6,675 bases of DNA. Source: Deltaproteobacteria bacterium. GTDB taxonomy: Bacteria > Desulfobacterota > Desulfobacteria > C00003060 > C00003106. The stretch is taken from contig JAFDAE010000148.1 of NCBI GenBank assembly GCA_019314005.1, positions 1 to 6,675 of the forward strand, given 5' to 3'. The notes beneath the pieces are model-generated. The model had not been told where the DNA came from. It saw only the letters and a program-made list of their open reading frames with translations, and did no database searches. The position numbers were made by a program, and so were the translations under genes. Positions 1-6,042 of the stretch are shown here, piece by piece (the stretch's first letter is position 1; each line of letters starts with the position of its first letter).

Positions 1-1149
1 CAGCATGCTCACAGGATGGAATCTGTCGGCGCTTTTGCCGCTAAGATTTCCCACAGGTTTAACAATCTGCTTATGGGTATTCAGGGGTATGCCTCTTTAA
101 TACTCATGGATATCGATTCTTCAAACCCGCATTTTGAAAAGCTGCAAGGTTTAACGGAACTCGTCAGGAAAGGCGCGGGGTTTACACAACAACTGTCAGG
201 CCTTGCAGTTGACCACAAATACGATGCCAAACCGACCAGTCTCAACGAGCTTATCGAAAAGACTTTGGAGATATTTTCCCGTACCGGAAAAGATATAAAG
301 ATTTATACAGAATATGAAAAGGAAATTTGGCCGGCTGAAGTAAGCCGACGACAAATTCAACAGGCGCTCGCAAGCCTTTATATTAATGCCCGGGAGGCTA
401 TGCCGGGGGGCGGTAATCTCTTTGTCAAGACTGATAATGTTACGCTTGATGAAAATGATGCCAAAGCATTTAATGTGACACAGGGTAATTACATTAAGCT
501 ATCTATAACCGACACGGGAATCGGTATGGATGAAATGACACAGCGAATGATATTTGAGCCCTTTTTTACTACCAAAAATATAGGGGAAGCAATCGGCCTT
601 GGTCTTTCGGTGGTCTATACCATTGTCAAGTGTCACAGGGGGGGTATCAACGTTGACAGTAAGCAGGGCGAGGGAACCACTTTTTACCTTTATCTGCCGG
701 CCGCGGAAAAAAAAGTAGAACAAGAACGGAAAACGTCGGACGAACTAAGGAGGGGCAGCGAGACCATTCTTCTTGTCGATGATGACAAGAGGGTCATATG
801 GGTTGCCGAACAGCTTCTCAAAACACTCGGCTACAGGACCCTATTGGCGAAAAGCGGCAAAGAAGGCATAGAGGTCTATAAGAAGAATAAGGACAAGATT
901 GACATGGTCATCCTCGACATGATCATGCCGGAGATGGATGGTGGTGAGACTTATAGCAGGATAAAGGAGATAAACCCTGATGCAAAGGTCCTGCTTGCAA
1001 GTGGATACAGCATGGATGAGCACATAACAGAATTATTAGACCGCGGTTGTAACGGTTTTATCCAGAAGCCGTTCCGTATCAAATCTTTGTCAGACAAGCT
1101 AAGAGAGATACTGGACGAGACAATTGTCAATCCATCACGTTCACTTTGA
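1..1149 (+). CDS. Hybrid sensor histidine kinase, C-terminal part (H-box, HATPase, receiver); 5' end outside window
   Basis: Two-component hybrid kinase: autophosphorylates a histidine from ATP and passes the phosphate to its own receiver domain. The frame is open from base 1, and the residues before the first ATG (position 16) read like the usual lead-in to an H-box, so the gene is cut by the window edge and Met at 16 is probably internal. Numbering from that Met: H-box ISHRFNNLL with His13; N-box NAREAMP near 124-130; G1 box DTGIGM at 166-171; F-box EPFFTTK at 181-187; a GLGL motif at 194-197. The receiver spans about 249-367, with acidic pocket D255-D257, phospho-acceptor Asp301 in ILDMIMPEMDG, Ser329 and Lys351. 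Two deviations: Arg follows the H-box His where this subfamily usually has Asp, and the start of the G2 box reads AIGLGL rather than GTGLGL. Upstream sensor (PAS or other) domains are not visible. Its last 23 bp overlap the convergent rhomboid gene. Family assignment is firm; the signal sensed is unknown. Confidence 0.93.
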   Translation, partial: QHAHRMESVGAFAAKISHRFNNLLMGIQGYASLILMDIDSSNPHFEKLQGLTELVRKGAGFTQQLSGLAVDHKYDAKPTSLNELIEKTLEIFSRTGKDIKIYTEYEKEIWPAEVSRRQIQQALASLYINAREAMPGGGNLFVKTDNVTLDENDAKAFNVTQGNYIKLSITDTGIGMDEMTQRMIFEPFFTTKNIGEAIGLGLSVVYTIVKCHRGGINVDSKQGEGTTFYLYLPAAEKKVEQERKTSDELRRGSETILLVDDDKRVIWVAEQLLKTLGYRTLLAKSGKEGIEVYKKNKDKIDMVILDMIMPEMDGGETYSRIKEINPDAKVLLASGYSMDEHITELLDRGCNGFIQKPFRIKSLSDKLREILDETIVNPSRSL

Positions 1150-2098
1150 GATATAAATCACCTCTGGTATTTCCCTCAAGTATACGTCCTAACCCTCGGA
1201 GACGAAGTTTGTCGCCGGGTGCGATATTGGGCGGGATCGTCACGAAAAATGTTCGTTTCTTAAAGCCGACGGGGATATTAATCAATTTTCGGGTACCGAA
1301 AAAGGCTTCACGAGTAGTGATGGAGATGTTTCCATAGGAATTGGGGTCATTATCCATTGTGATCGGGCGTATGACTTGAATTCTCGATGTTGTGCGCTTT
1401 TTGGTCATCTTTTGTATTTTACTACTTGCGCCGATTTCAGGCATCAGAGCGAAGAGCTTTAGGAATATAATACCGAATACAAATCCTCCTATATGAGCCC
1501 ACCAGGCTATTCCGCCTATCTGTCCGGAGCTTGCCGTAGCACTCAGGAACTGAATTAAGAACCAGATCCCAAGGAAAAAATATGCGGGAATCTCTACAAA
1601 ATGGAAAAAGAAAAAAAAGGGTATAAGGGTTAGTATCTTGGATTTGGGAAATAGAATGAAGTAGGCGCCCATTATACCGGCAATCGCGCCGCTGGCCCCG
1701 ATAGTCGGGACCTGTGAAGATGGATCAGAGATAATGTGAGCTATACCGGATGCAAGACCACAAAGAAGGTAGAAAAGAAGATAGCGAATCGGGCCGATTT
1801 TATCTTCTACATTAGCACCGAATATATAGAGACTCCACATATTACTTAGTAGATGCAAAAAGCCTCCGTGGAGAAACATAAACGAAAGGAAAGAGAGGAG
1901 TTGTTCCCCTAATGTGAAATGGGCAGATATTTGAGGGATAAAATAGCGAGCAGGTATCAGACCATATGTGTAGATAAATTCGTTTAAACGCTGGCCTTGC
2001 CCCAGCTCTATTAAAAAAAAGACAACATTAATACCGATCAGTGTATTGTTGACTATAGGATAGCTTGAAGAACGTTGCGAACTTCGTAAGGGTATCAT
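1127..2098 (-). CDS. Rhomboid-family intramembrane serine protease with C-terminal DnaJ C-terminal-like domain
   Basis: Predicted polytopic inner-membrane serine protease of 323 aa that would cleave transmembrane segments of substrate proteins. Hydrophobic segments run from about residue 15 to 218. Rhomboid signatures are all present: HGGFLHLLSN (His77, His82, Asn86), nucleophile Ser136 in GASGAIAG, and catalytic His202 in WWAHIGG. After a basic linker (about 225-250), residues about 257-323 resemble the substrate-binding C-terminal domain of DnaJ/CbpA: REAFFGT, then VTIPPNIAPGDKLRLRGLG, then GDLYLKVNV. There is no J domain and no DnaJ zinc finger. With the rhomboid core this domain is expected on the cytoplasmic side, but topology was not computed. 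The ATG at 2096-2098 lies 4 nt after the stop of the DksA-like gene, whose stop codon sits inside this gene's ribosome site, so translation is probably coupled. The rhomboid call is firm; the DnaJ_C call is strong by motif; the role of the fusion is inference. Confidence 0.93.
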   Translation of the reverse strand: MIPLRSSQRSSSYPIVNNTLIGINVVFFLIELGQGQRLNEFIYTYGLIPARYFIPQISAHFTLGEQLLSFLSFMFLHGGFLHLLSNMWSLYIFGANVEDKIGPIRYLLFYLLCGLASGIAHIISDPSSQVPTIGASGAIAGIMGAYFILFPKSKILTLIPFFFFFHFVEIPAYFFLGIWFLIQFLSATASSGQIGGIAWWAHIGGFVFGIIFLKLFALMPEIGASSKIQKMTKKRTTSRIQVIRPITMDNDPNSYGNISITTREAFFGTRKLINIPVGFKKRTFFVTIPPNIAPGDKLRLRGLGRILEGNTRGDLYLKVNVMD

Positions 2099-2101
2099 TC
2101 C

Positions 2102-2108
2102 CTCACCT
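2102..2108 (-). promoter_or_regulatory. Ribosome binding site of the rhomboid gene overlapping the upstream stop codon
   Basis: On the minus strand AAGGTGAGGG precedes the ATG at 2096-2098. The TGA of the DksA-BON gene (2103-2105) is part of this purine-rich stretch. A ribosome ending on the first gene is thus placed on the start of the second, the usual arrangement for translational coupling. Confidence 0.65.
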
Positions 2109-2900
2109 TTCTTCTTCTGTTGGTTCGCCTGGCGCGGTATACTCGGTTCCTTCTTCTACGGACTCAACAACGTCTTCTCTTATTTCTTCGTCTCCTGTTA
2201 TGATTTGCATTCCCGCCTTCTCTTCCGGTGCTGCCGGCCGTTTTCTAATATCATCACGTTCCCAATCTATACGACTGACGTTGAGGTGATCGACGATTTC
2301 ATATAATCCCATAATATCAGACAGAATCTGATGAAGAAGCTGCCGCTCTTTTTCACTTGGGATGGTACCTTTAAGATAGATAACACCTTTGTGACAGCGA
2401 ACCTTCAGTTCCTCCCGGTCTATTCGTGCATCAGCGCGGACGTGCTCCATAATAAGTGTTTTTAGTTCCGCATCGGTGAGGTGGCAGTATTCCGGGGGTA
2501 GTTCTTTTTCTGGTTCAGGTCCCACCATCTCTTCTGGTGCCGCTACCCGTAAAGGTTCTTTTTCTTGAATAGCTGCGCATCTTTTGCACAATCGGGTTGC
2601 AGGGACAGCTTTAAGTCTTTTATAGGAGATTCCCTTGTTGCAGCTTTCGCAAGCTCCGTAGACACCGGTGGCGATTTTTCTCAATGCCCAATCAATTTCC
2701 TCGATCTGTTTTTTTTCATTATCGTCAAGTAATGCCAGGACCTGTGCGAGCTTAATATCCTGGGCCTGTTCCTCCAGTTCAGGCTCTTTCATTGTTTCCA
2801 GTGTGTGGAGTTCCCCTTCGAGAGCAGTGACGCGGCTGAATATATCTTCCCTACGCTTCGACAGGCTCTCCTTTAGTTTCTTGATTTCTTTGGTATTCAC
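2103..2900 (-). CDS. DksA/TraR-type C4 zinc finger protein fused to a BON domain
   Basis: A 265-aa protein, much longer than ordinary DksA (about 150 aa). Residues 1-78 are charged and helical, fitting the DksA coiled-coil arm that enters the RNA polymerase secondary channel. The zinc finger follows, with CESC (Cys84, Cys87) and CKRC (Cys105, Cys108) around GISYKRLKAVPATRL. At the expected arm tip the spacing of DksA's DxxDxA is kept as E41-x-x-E44-x-A46. After a Pro/Glu-rich linker (about 115-137), residues about 141-211 match a BON domain, core HKGVIYLKGTIPSEKE followed by VDHLNVS. BON domains bind lipids or small ligands in other proteins. The tail 212-265 is acidic and looks disordered. 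No signal peptide is present, so it is cytoplasmic. The start is GTG (2898-2900), chosen because AGGAGGT stands 7 nt upstream. It is the first gene of an operon with the rhomboid. It probably modulates transcription; target promoters and ligand are unknown. Confidence 0.9.
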   Translation of the reverse strand: MNTKEIKKLKESLSKRREDIFSRVTALEGELHTLETMKEPELEEQAQDIKLAQVLALLDDNEKKQIEEIDWALRKIATGVYGACESCNKGISYKRLKAVPATRLCKRCAAIQEKEPLRVAAPEEMVGPEPEKELPPEYCHLTDAELKTLIMEHVRADARIDREELKVRCHKGVIYLKGTIPSEKERQLLHQILSDIMGLYEIVDHLNVSRIDWERDDIRKRPAAPEEKAGMQIITGDEEIREDVVESVEEGTEYTAPGEPTEEER

Positions 2901-2907
2901 GATTTTT

Positions 2908-2914
2908 ACCTCCT
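2908..2914 (-). promoter_or_regulatory. Strong ribosome binding site for the DksA-BON gene
   Basis: The minus strand reads AGGAGGT, seven bases matching the anti-Shine-Dalgarno sequence, 7 nt before the GTG at 2898-2900. This decides the non-ATG start and suggests efficient translation. Confidence 0.88.
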
Positions 2915-2974
2915 CAAGGCGATCTGAAAGGTATCACTATGATTGTGTTGGGATCTTATTGATATTACAACGAA

Positions 2975-2997
2975 AAGAGCATTCAACCAGTGCTCTT
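2975..2997 (-). promoter_or_regulatory. Hairpin in the probable leader of the DksA-BON operon
   Basis: AAGAGCA (2975-2981) and TGCTCTT (2991-2997) are perfect inverted repeats around a 9-nt loop. The hairpin lies about 75 nt upstream of the GTG start, inside the 5' leader if the promoter at 3030-3059 is used. No T-run follows on either strand, so it is not a clear terminator. Function is unassigned. Confidence 0.45.
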
Positions 2998-3029
2998 GAT
3001 CTAATGAATGAAAAATGGTAAGCAGTAAA

Positions 3030-3059
3030 ATAATACAACGAAACCGCAGACAAAAACAA
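3030..3059 (-). promoter_or_regulatory. Candidate sigma70-type promoter of the DksA-BON / rhomboid operon
   Basis: The minus strand shows TTGTTT (3054-3059) and TATTAT (3030-3035) with an 18-bp spacer, close to TTGACA/TATAAT. Transcription would begin near 3023, giving a leader of about 120 nt that contains the 2975-2997 hairpin. The region is AT-rich, so chance matches are possible. Confidence 0.4.
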
Positions 3060-3073
3060 GGAAATATTTTTGC

Positions 3074-3115
3074 GGTTAATGTGAAACGGTTTGCCGCTAA
3101 TGTGAAATAGTTTGC
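3074..3115. repeat. Two adjacent 21-bp direct repeats (operator-like)
   Basis: Copies 3074-3094 and 3095-3115 share the core TAATGTGAAA (3077-3086 and 3098-3107) and the end GTTTGC; they match at 16 of 21 positions. The 21-bp period equals two helical turns, so a protein would contact both copies on one face of the DNA. They lie just upstream of the candidate minus-strand promoter (3030-3059) and about 210 bp upstream of the lytic transglycosylase gene. A regulator site for the operon is a reasonable inference; the protein is unknown. Confidence 0.5.
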
Positions 3116-3230
3116 ATAATATTAGAGATTCAGAAATGTTCGGTCAGCGAGGAAATCACTTCATTATATATTAATATGAATAGGTTAGCCGGATTCATTA
3201 TTTATGGCATGCCATTTGCTCTGAGTAACA

Positions 3231-3250
3231 CACAAAATCGCACAAAATCG
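3231..3250. repeat. 10-bp tandem repeat, two perfect copies
   Basis: CACAAAATCG occurs twice head to tail, and a further CA continues the pattern at 3251-3252. It lies about 75 bp upstream of the transglycosylase ATG. The period is about one helical turn. It may be an operator or a simple slippage duplication; nothing in the sequence separates these. Confidence 0.6.
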
Positions 3251-3308
3251 CATTCAGAACCCGATCAACCCATGAATAATTGCGTTGCGTCGGGTTGGAG
3301 TGTTACAA

Positions 3309-3315
3309 AAAGGAT
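3309..3315 (+). promoter_or_regulatory. Ribosome binding site that selects the ATG at 3324
   Basis: AAAGGAT ends 8 nt before ATG 3324-3326. The upstream in-frame TTG at 3285 has no comparable purine-rich sequence at suitable distance, so the shorter protein is favoured. Confidence 0.6.
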
Positions 3316-3323
3316 ATGCTAAT

Positions 3324-3959
3324 ATGACACGATTTAACAGAATTTTTATAATAAAATTTCTAACAATAGCACTTGTTTTCAGTACCGCTTTTGTTGCCGG
3401 CGGACATTATCTTGACAACGAGTTGATGGCCCAATGGGATATTCGTAAAGAGAAACAAGAAGCTCAATGCGAGCTTAACAACATAATGGAAGTATTGAAT
3501 GAATATTATGCGCGAAAGCCTTTGGAATTTCGTGAGGAACTGTCGAGCTGTATACAACGAGTTTGCAAAGAAAATAATCTCCCGCCTGCATTGCTCCTTG
3601 CCGTGATTTTTACTGAAAGCTCTTTTAGAGAGTCTGTGCGATCACACCGCGGGGCGGTTGGCTTGATGCAGTTGCTGCCCGCAACCGGTTATGCTCTTTC
3701 AAAGGAGCTACGGATTGAATGGAAGGGGCATGAAACCTTGTACGATGTTAGTCACAACGTTCGAATGGGAGCATACTATCTGACAAAGCTGCTGAAAAGG
3801 TTTAATGACCTGGATACGGCGCTTACTGCCTATAATGCCGGCCCTACACGAGTAGTCAGATATGCTCGTAAGGGCATAACTTATTCACAGACATATGCCA
3901 AGAAAGTTTCAAGAAACTGTGAGATGTTCACAAATAATTATTTCCGTATAGAATCGTAG
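3324..3959 (+). CDS. Membrane-anchored lytic transglycosylase, SLT domain
   Basis: Peptidoglycan lytic transglycosylase: cleaves the MurNAc-GlcNAc bond non-hydrolytically in the cell wall. In the 211-aa form, residues 8-27 are a hydrophobic segment after a basic start (signal anchor, no lipobox), then a helical stretch, then the SLT (lysozyme-like) domain about 85-195. Key motifs are the catalytic Glu98 in FTESSFRES, GLMQLLPATG at 113-122, and AYNAGP at 169-174, all typical of the Slt70/MltE-type fold. The frame extends upstream to a TTG at 3285, but the ATG at 3324 is preferred because AAAAGGAT lies about 8 nt before it and the resulting N-terminus is a clean signal anchor. It stands alone: divergent from the DksA-BON operon and convergent with the GH13 gene across a long palindrome. 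Small enzymes like this serve wall turnover or opening of the wall for secretion machines; no such machine is encoded here. Confidence 0.93.
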   Translation: MTRFNRIFIIKFLTIALVFSTAFVAGGHYLDNELMAQWDIRKEKQEAQCELNNIMEVLNEYYARKPLEFREELSSCIQRVCKENNLPPALLLAVIFTESSFRESVRSHRGAVGLMQLLPATGYALSKELRIEWKGHETLYDVSHNVRMGAYYLTKLLKRFNDLDTALTAYNAGPTRVVRYARKGITYSQTYAKKVSRNCEMFTNNYFRIES

Positions 3960-3970
3960 CCCGGTTCCAA

Positions 3971-4119
3971 TTGGTGTTCTTTCAGAAATGGTAGATTTTG
4001 TCCCGAGACAAGGCCGCACAAAGGTTTCTGCCGCAGGCGTAGCAGCGCTACGTTGAGGACAGAGACCTGCGGAGAACGCAGTATCGGGGCAAAATATGCC
4101 GTTTCTGAAAGAACACTAA
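3971..4119. repeat. Long imperfect palindrome 1 (149 bp) between convergent genes
   Basis: The outer arms 3971-3990 and 4100-4119 match as inverted repeats, core GTGTTCTTTCAGAAA. Inner arms continue (ATTTTGTCCCGAGAC against ATTTTGCCCCGATAC; CCGCA and GGT-TCTG blocks), and the centre is a perfect hairpin, CGTAGC-AGC-GCTACG at 4038-4052. The centre of the outer arms, base 4045, is also the centre of the hairpin, so the element is symmetric at all scales. It starts 12 bp after the transglycosylase stop and its right arm contains the GH13 stop codon (TAG, 4116-4118). It could end transcription in both directions although there is no U-tract, or be a MITE. No TSD was established. Confidence 0.8.
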
Positions 4120-5576
4120 CGGACATCGAACAGATGCGCTCCATAGGGCGCAAGCTTTATATATAAACCCGTTGCGCTGATTTCGGAAACCTCGCGTTTA
4201 TATTGTGTGCCTGTCATCTGATCGATAAGAATGTATTCATTTTTGTCCGACGGAAGGCTTGGCCGTATATACGCATGCGAGTCGTGATCGCCGAGATTCA
4301 CCGCGATAATTTTGTTCCTGCCTTGCATAGTCCACTGATACGCAATGATGTTGTGAAAAGTATCGTCTGCTGCTGAAAACACCTCCAGAAGCTTCCAATT
4401 TCCTTTATGATAAATGTCATCTTTTATCTCTCGCAAGAGCGTCTGGTAGAAAAGTATTATATCGTGATTAACGGGGTCCGCGGGCTTTCGGGTGAGTTGT
4501 ATCGGTATCTTGATTGATTTCCCCTCAAATTGCCCTTCATGAAAAAGTGTCGCACCGGGGATGGTAGCAGCAACAAGCGCGGCGGCCTCTGCCTTATTGT
4601 CAAATGCCGTGGCCGCCCTTGCTTCGTCATGATTTTCGATGAATCGAACGAGCTTGTTCTGGTAAGACAAGTCTGCCTCTAAATGGCTGCGAACGTCGTC
4701 TGGCGTCGAGTATCTGAGACGATCATACAGGGTCTTATCATAGGTGAAATCAAAGCCTTCCTGTTGTAGTTCCCATTCAAGCCCCCAGTATACCTCCGCC
4801 ATAAAAACAAAATCAGGCCTCCCGGACTTGATTCTTTGTATGGCCGGCTTCCAGAACGTTTCATTTTTGTCAAAACTTTTCCCCCATGTTTTTTTAAAAA
4901 CATCAGGAGTCACCAGTTGTGCCATGTCGCAGCGAAGGCCATCGCAATGTGAGGCGGCCTTGTCCAGAAGATCAGCTATAAACTTTCTGGTCGATACTTT
5001 GCTGTAATCTACTTGAACCGTATCAGTCCAGGCGGGGAAGTAAGGATCTTTGCCATGGGCAAAGGTGTAAGTCCTGCCCCCGACTTTTTTCTGGAAAACA
5101 TTCTGAGTCTCTGCGGGAAACAGCGTGTCGTGCAAAAACAGATCAGGATGTTCGCGTAAAAATGGTGTATCTACGGCCATATGGTTGGGGACAAAATCGA
5201 GTATCAGCTTTATGTCGAATTTCTGGAGACTTGATCGAAATATTGCGAGCGCTTCATCACCACCGAATTCTTGATCTACCTCATAGGTGCGGATCGCGTA
5301 TGGAGATGCGCCGATATCCTCTTTTTCCCATGTCCCCAGCGCTCTTGTGTATTTTTCTTGCAGCCCGGGATGACGGAGTGCGATTTCTATTCCCTCCAGG
5401 CTTCGGTTCCAGACACCCATTAGCCAGATTGCATCAATACTGTTGTTTGCAAATTGTTCAAGTTCACTAAGGGGTATAATTCCCAAGTGGATTGGTTTTC
5501 CGTATTGTAAAGAAAGGTCTTTTAACCAGAGCCTTGTATTGATTTCATAGATGACTGGATTGTTCACCCAAGACAT
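4116..5576 (-). CDS. GH13 alpha-amylase-family glycoside hydrolase
   Basis: Enzyme acting on alpha-glucosidic bonds, 486 aa with a TIM-barrel catalytic core. Conserved GH13 regions are present in order: DFVPNH (127-132, region I); GLRCDMA with invariant Arg215 and nucleophile Asp217 (region II); FMAEVYW with acid/base Glu261 (region III); and ENHDEAR with His316 and the transition-state stabiliser Asp317 (region IV). So the catalytic triad is complete. The C-terminus (about 395-486) fits the usual beta-sandwich domain and ends in LAPYGAHLFDVR, a normal family ending. There is no signal peptide, so it probably acts in the cytoplasm on glycogen, maltodextrin or trehalose-type sugars; the exact specificity (hydrolase or transferase) cannot be read. 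The ATG at 5574-5576 has GGAG 8 nt upstream. It is a single gene placed between two long palindromes, and its stop codon lies in one of them. Confidence 0.93.
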   Translation of the reverse strand: MSWVNNPVIYEINTRLWLKDLSLQYGKPIHLGIIPLSELEQFANNSIDAIWLMGVWNRSLEGIEIALRHPGLQEKYTRALGTWEKEDIGASPYAIRTYEVDQEFGGDEALAIFRSSLQKFDIKLILDFVPNHMAVDTPFLREHPDLFLHDTLFPAETQNVFQKKVGGRTYTFAHGKDPYFPAWTDTVQVDYSKVSTRKFIADLLDKAASHCDGLRCDMAQLVTPDVFKKTWGKSFDKNETFWKPAIQRIKSGRPDFVFMAEVYWGLEWELQQEGFDFTYDKTLYDRLRYSTPDDVRSHLEADLSYQNKLVRFIENHDEARAATAFDNKAEAAALVAATIPGATLFHEGQFEGKSIKIPIQLTRKPADPVNHDIILFYQTLLREIKDDIYHKGNWKLLEVFSAADDTFHNIIAYQWTMQGRNKIIAVNLGDHDSHAYIRPSLPSDKNEYILIDQMTGTQYKREVSEISATGLYIKLAPYGAHLFDVR

Positions 5577-5584
5577 TAGAGTTG

Positions 5585-5588
5585 CTCC
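5585..5588 (-). promoter_or_regulatory. Ribosome binding site of the GH13 gene
   Basis: The minus strand reads GGAG 8 nt before ATG 5574-5576, supporting this start. Palindrome 2 begins only 10 bp further upstream, so any transcript starting beyond it carries a large foldable leader. Confidence 0.6.
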
Positions 5589-5598
5589 GTTAAGTCGT

Positions 5599-5744
5599 CA
5601 AATAAAAATAACTTACACATCTTGCTTGCCCTTTTGCTTGTTTTCTGTGTTGCGTCAAGGCTTACATAACTCGTTATGCGCGCCTTAACGCGCCTTGAAA
5701 ACAAACAAAATTTCGGCGCAATCTGTACAACTTATTTTTACTTG
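5599..5744. repeat. Long imperfect palindrome 2 (146 bp) just upstream of the GH13 gene
   Basis: The left arm from 5599 (CAAATAAAAATAACTTACA) pairs with the right arm ending at 5744, whose reverse complement begins CAAGTAAAAATAAGTTGTA. Further inward TTTTGCTTGTTTTC pairs with TTTTGTTTGTTTTC and GCGTCAAGGC with GCGTTAAGGC. The centre is a perfect hairpin, CATAAC-TC-GTTATG (5665-5678), exactly midway between the ends. A direct repeat TAAGT-G occurs outside both arms (5591-5597 and 5750-5756 differ at one base), which could be a target-site duplication but is weak. It may be a MITE or a folded leader of the GH13 mRNA; no transposase is nearby. Confidence 0.8.
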
Positions 5745-6042
5745 CCTCCTAAGTGGAATCTTGAAATTAACGAAGTGGAGCCGGGCAAGAGGGCTATGCC
5801 GGGAAATTCTTGAGGTAATCGATAAAGGGCTTATGAACCCACGATTCCAAAGGTAGGATCTAAGAAAATCCCGAATTACTCAATTCTATTGGCTATACCC
5901 TACAGCAGCTATAAAAAAGCTGATCGTGAAAACAGCGCTGATTATAATCCGATACCAAACCTCTCTTCTGGTAAGCTTTTCCCCCGGCCTTGTCACAACT
6001 TTCTCCTTTCTGCCATGCTTGCAATTTTTAAAGAACTCTTAA
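5745..6042. other. Non-coding stretch with no identifiable gene
   Basis: About 300 bp between palindromes 2 and 3. Frames are short on both strands, no open frame has a recognisable family motif or a ribosome site, and I see no tRNA or terminator. An open plus-strand frame at 5889-6155 runs straight into palindrome 3 and is not credible. The region could be decayed coding sequence, but no protein match can be named from reading alone. Confidence 0.55.

Larger units (their letters stand above)
2901..3323. other. Divergent intergenic region between the DksA-BON operon and the lytic transglycosylase gene
   Basis: These 423 bp contain no reading frame that I can support. From left to right they hold the operon's ribosome site, the leader hairpin 2975-2997, the candidate minus-strand promoter 3030-3059, an inverted repeat AACCGCA/TGCGGTT (3042-3048 with 3071-3077), the 21-bp direct repeats, a 12-bp palindrome ATGGCATGCCAT (3204-3215) and a 10-bp tandem repeat (3231-3250). 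No convincing plus-strand promoter for the transglycosylase gene stands out, although the AT-rich stretch 3160-3180 could hold a -10 element. Confidence 0.6.

Noticed and set aside
1146..1337. Open plus-strand frame opposite the rhomboid C-terminus
   Set aside because: It is the antisense reading of the well-supported DnaJ_C-like domain and has no features of its own.
1601..1620. A-rich tract with eight consecutive A in the rhomboid gene, possible frameshift
   Set aside because: The frame continues correctly to Ser136 before it and His202 after it, and phenylalanine-rich segments at this place are usual in rhomboids.
3042..3077. Inverted repeat AACCGCA / TGCGGTT as a terminator
   Set aside because: Its 22-nt loop and lack of a following T-run argue against it, and it overlaps the candidate promoter.
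3204..3215. 12-bp perfect palindrome ATGGCATGCCAT as an operator
   Set aside because: Single occurrence with no promoter next to it; palindromes of this size occur by chance.
3285..3323. Upstream TTG start giving a 224-aa transglycosylase
   Set aside because: No ribosome site before the TTG, while the ATG at 3324 has AAAGGAT at good distance and gives a normal signal anchor.
4744..5007. Open frames on either strand inside the GH13 gene
   Set aside because: All overlap the GH13 catalytic core in other frames; none has a ribosome site or motif.
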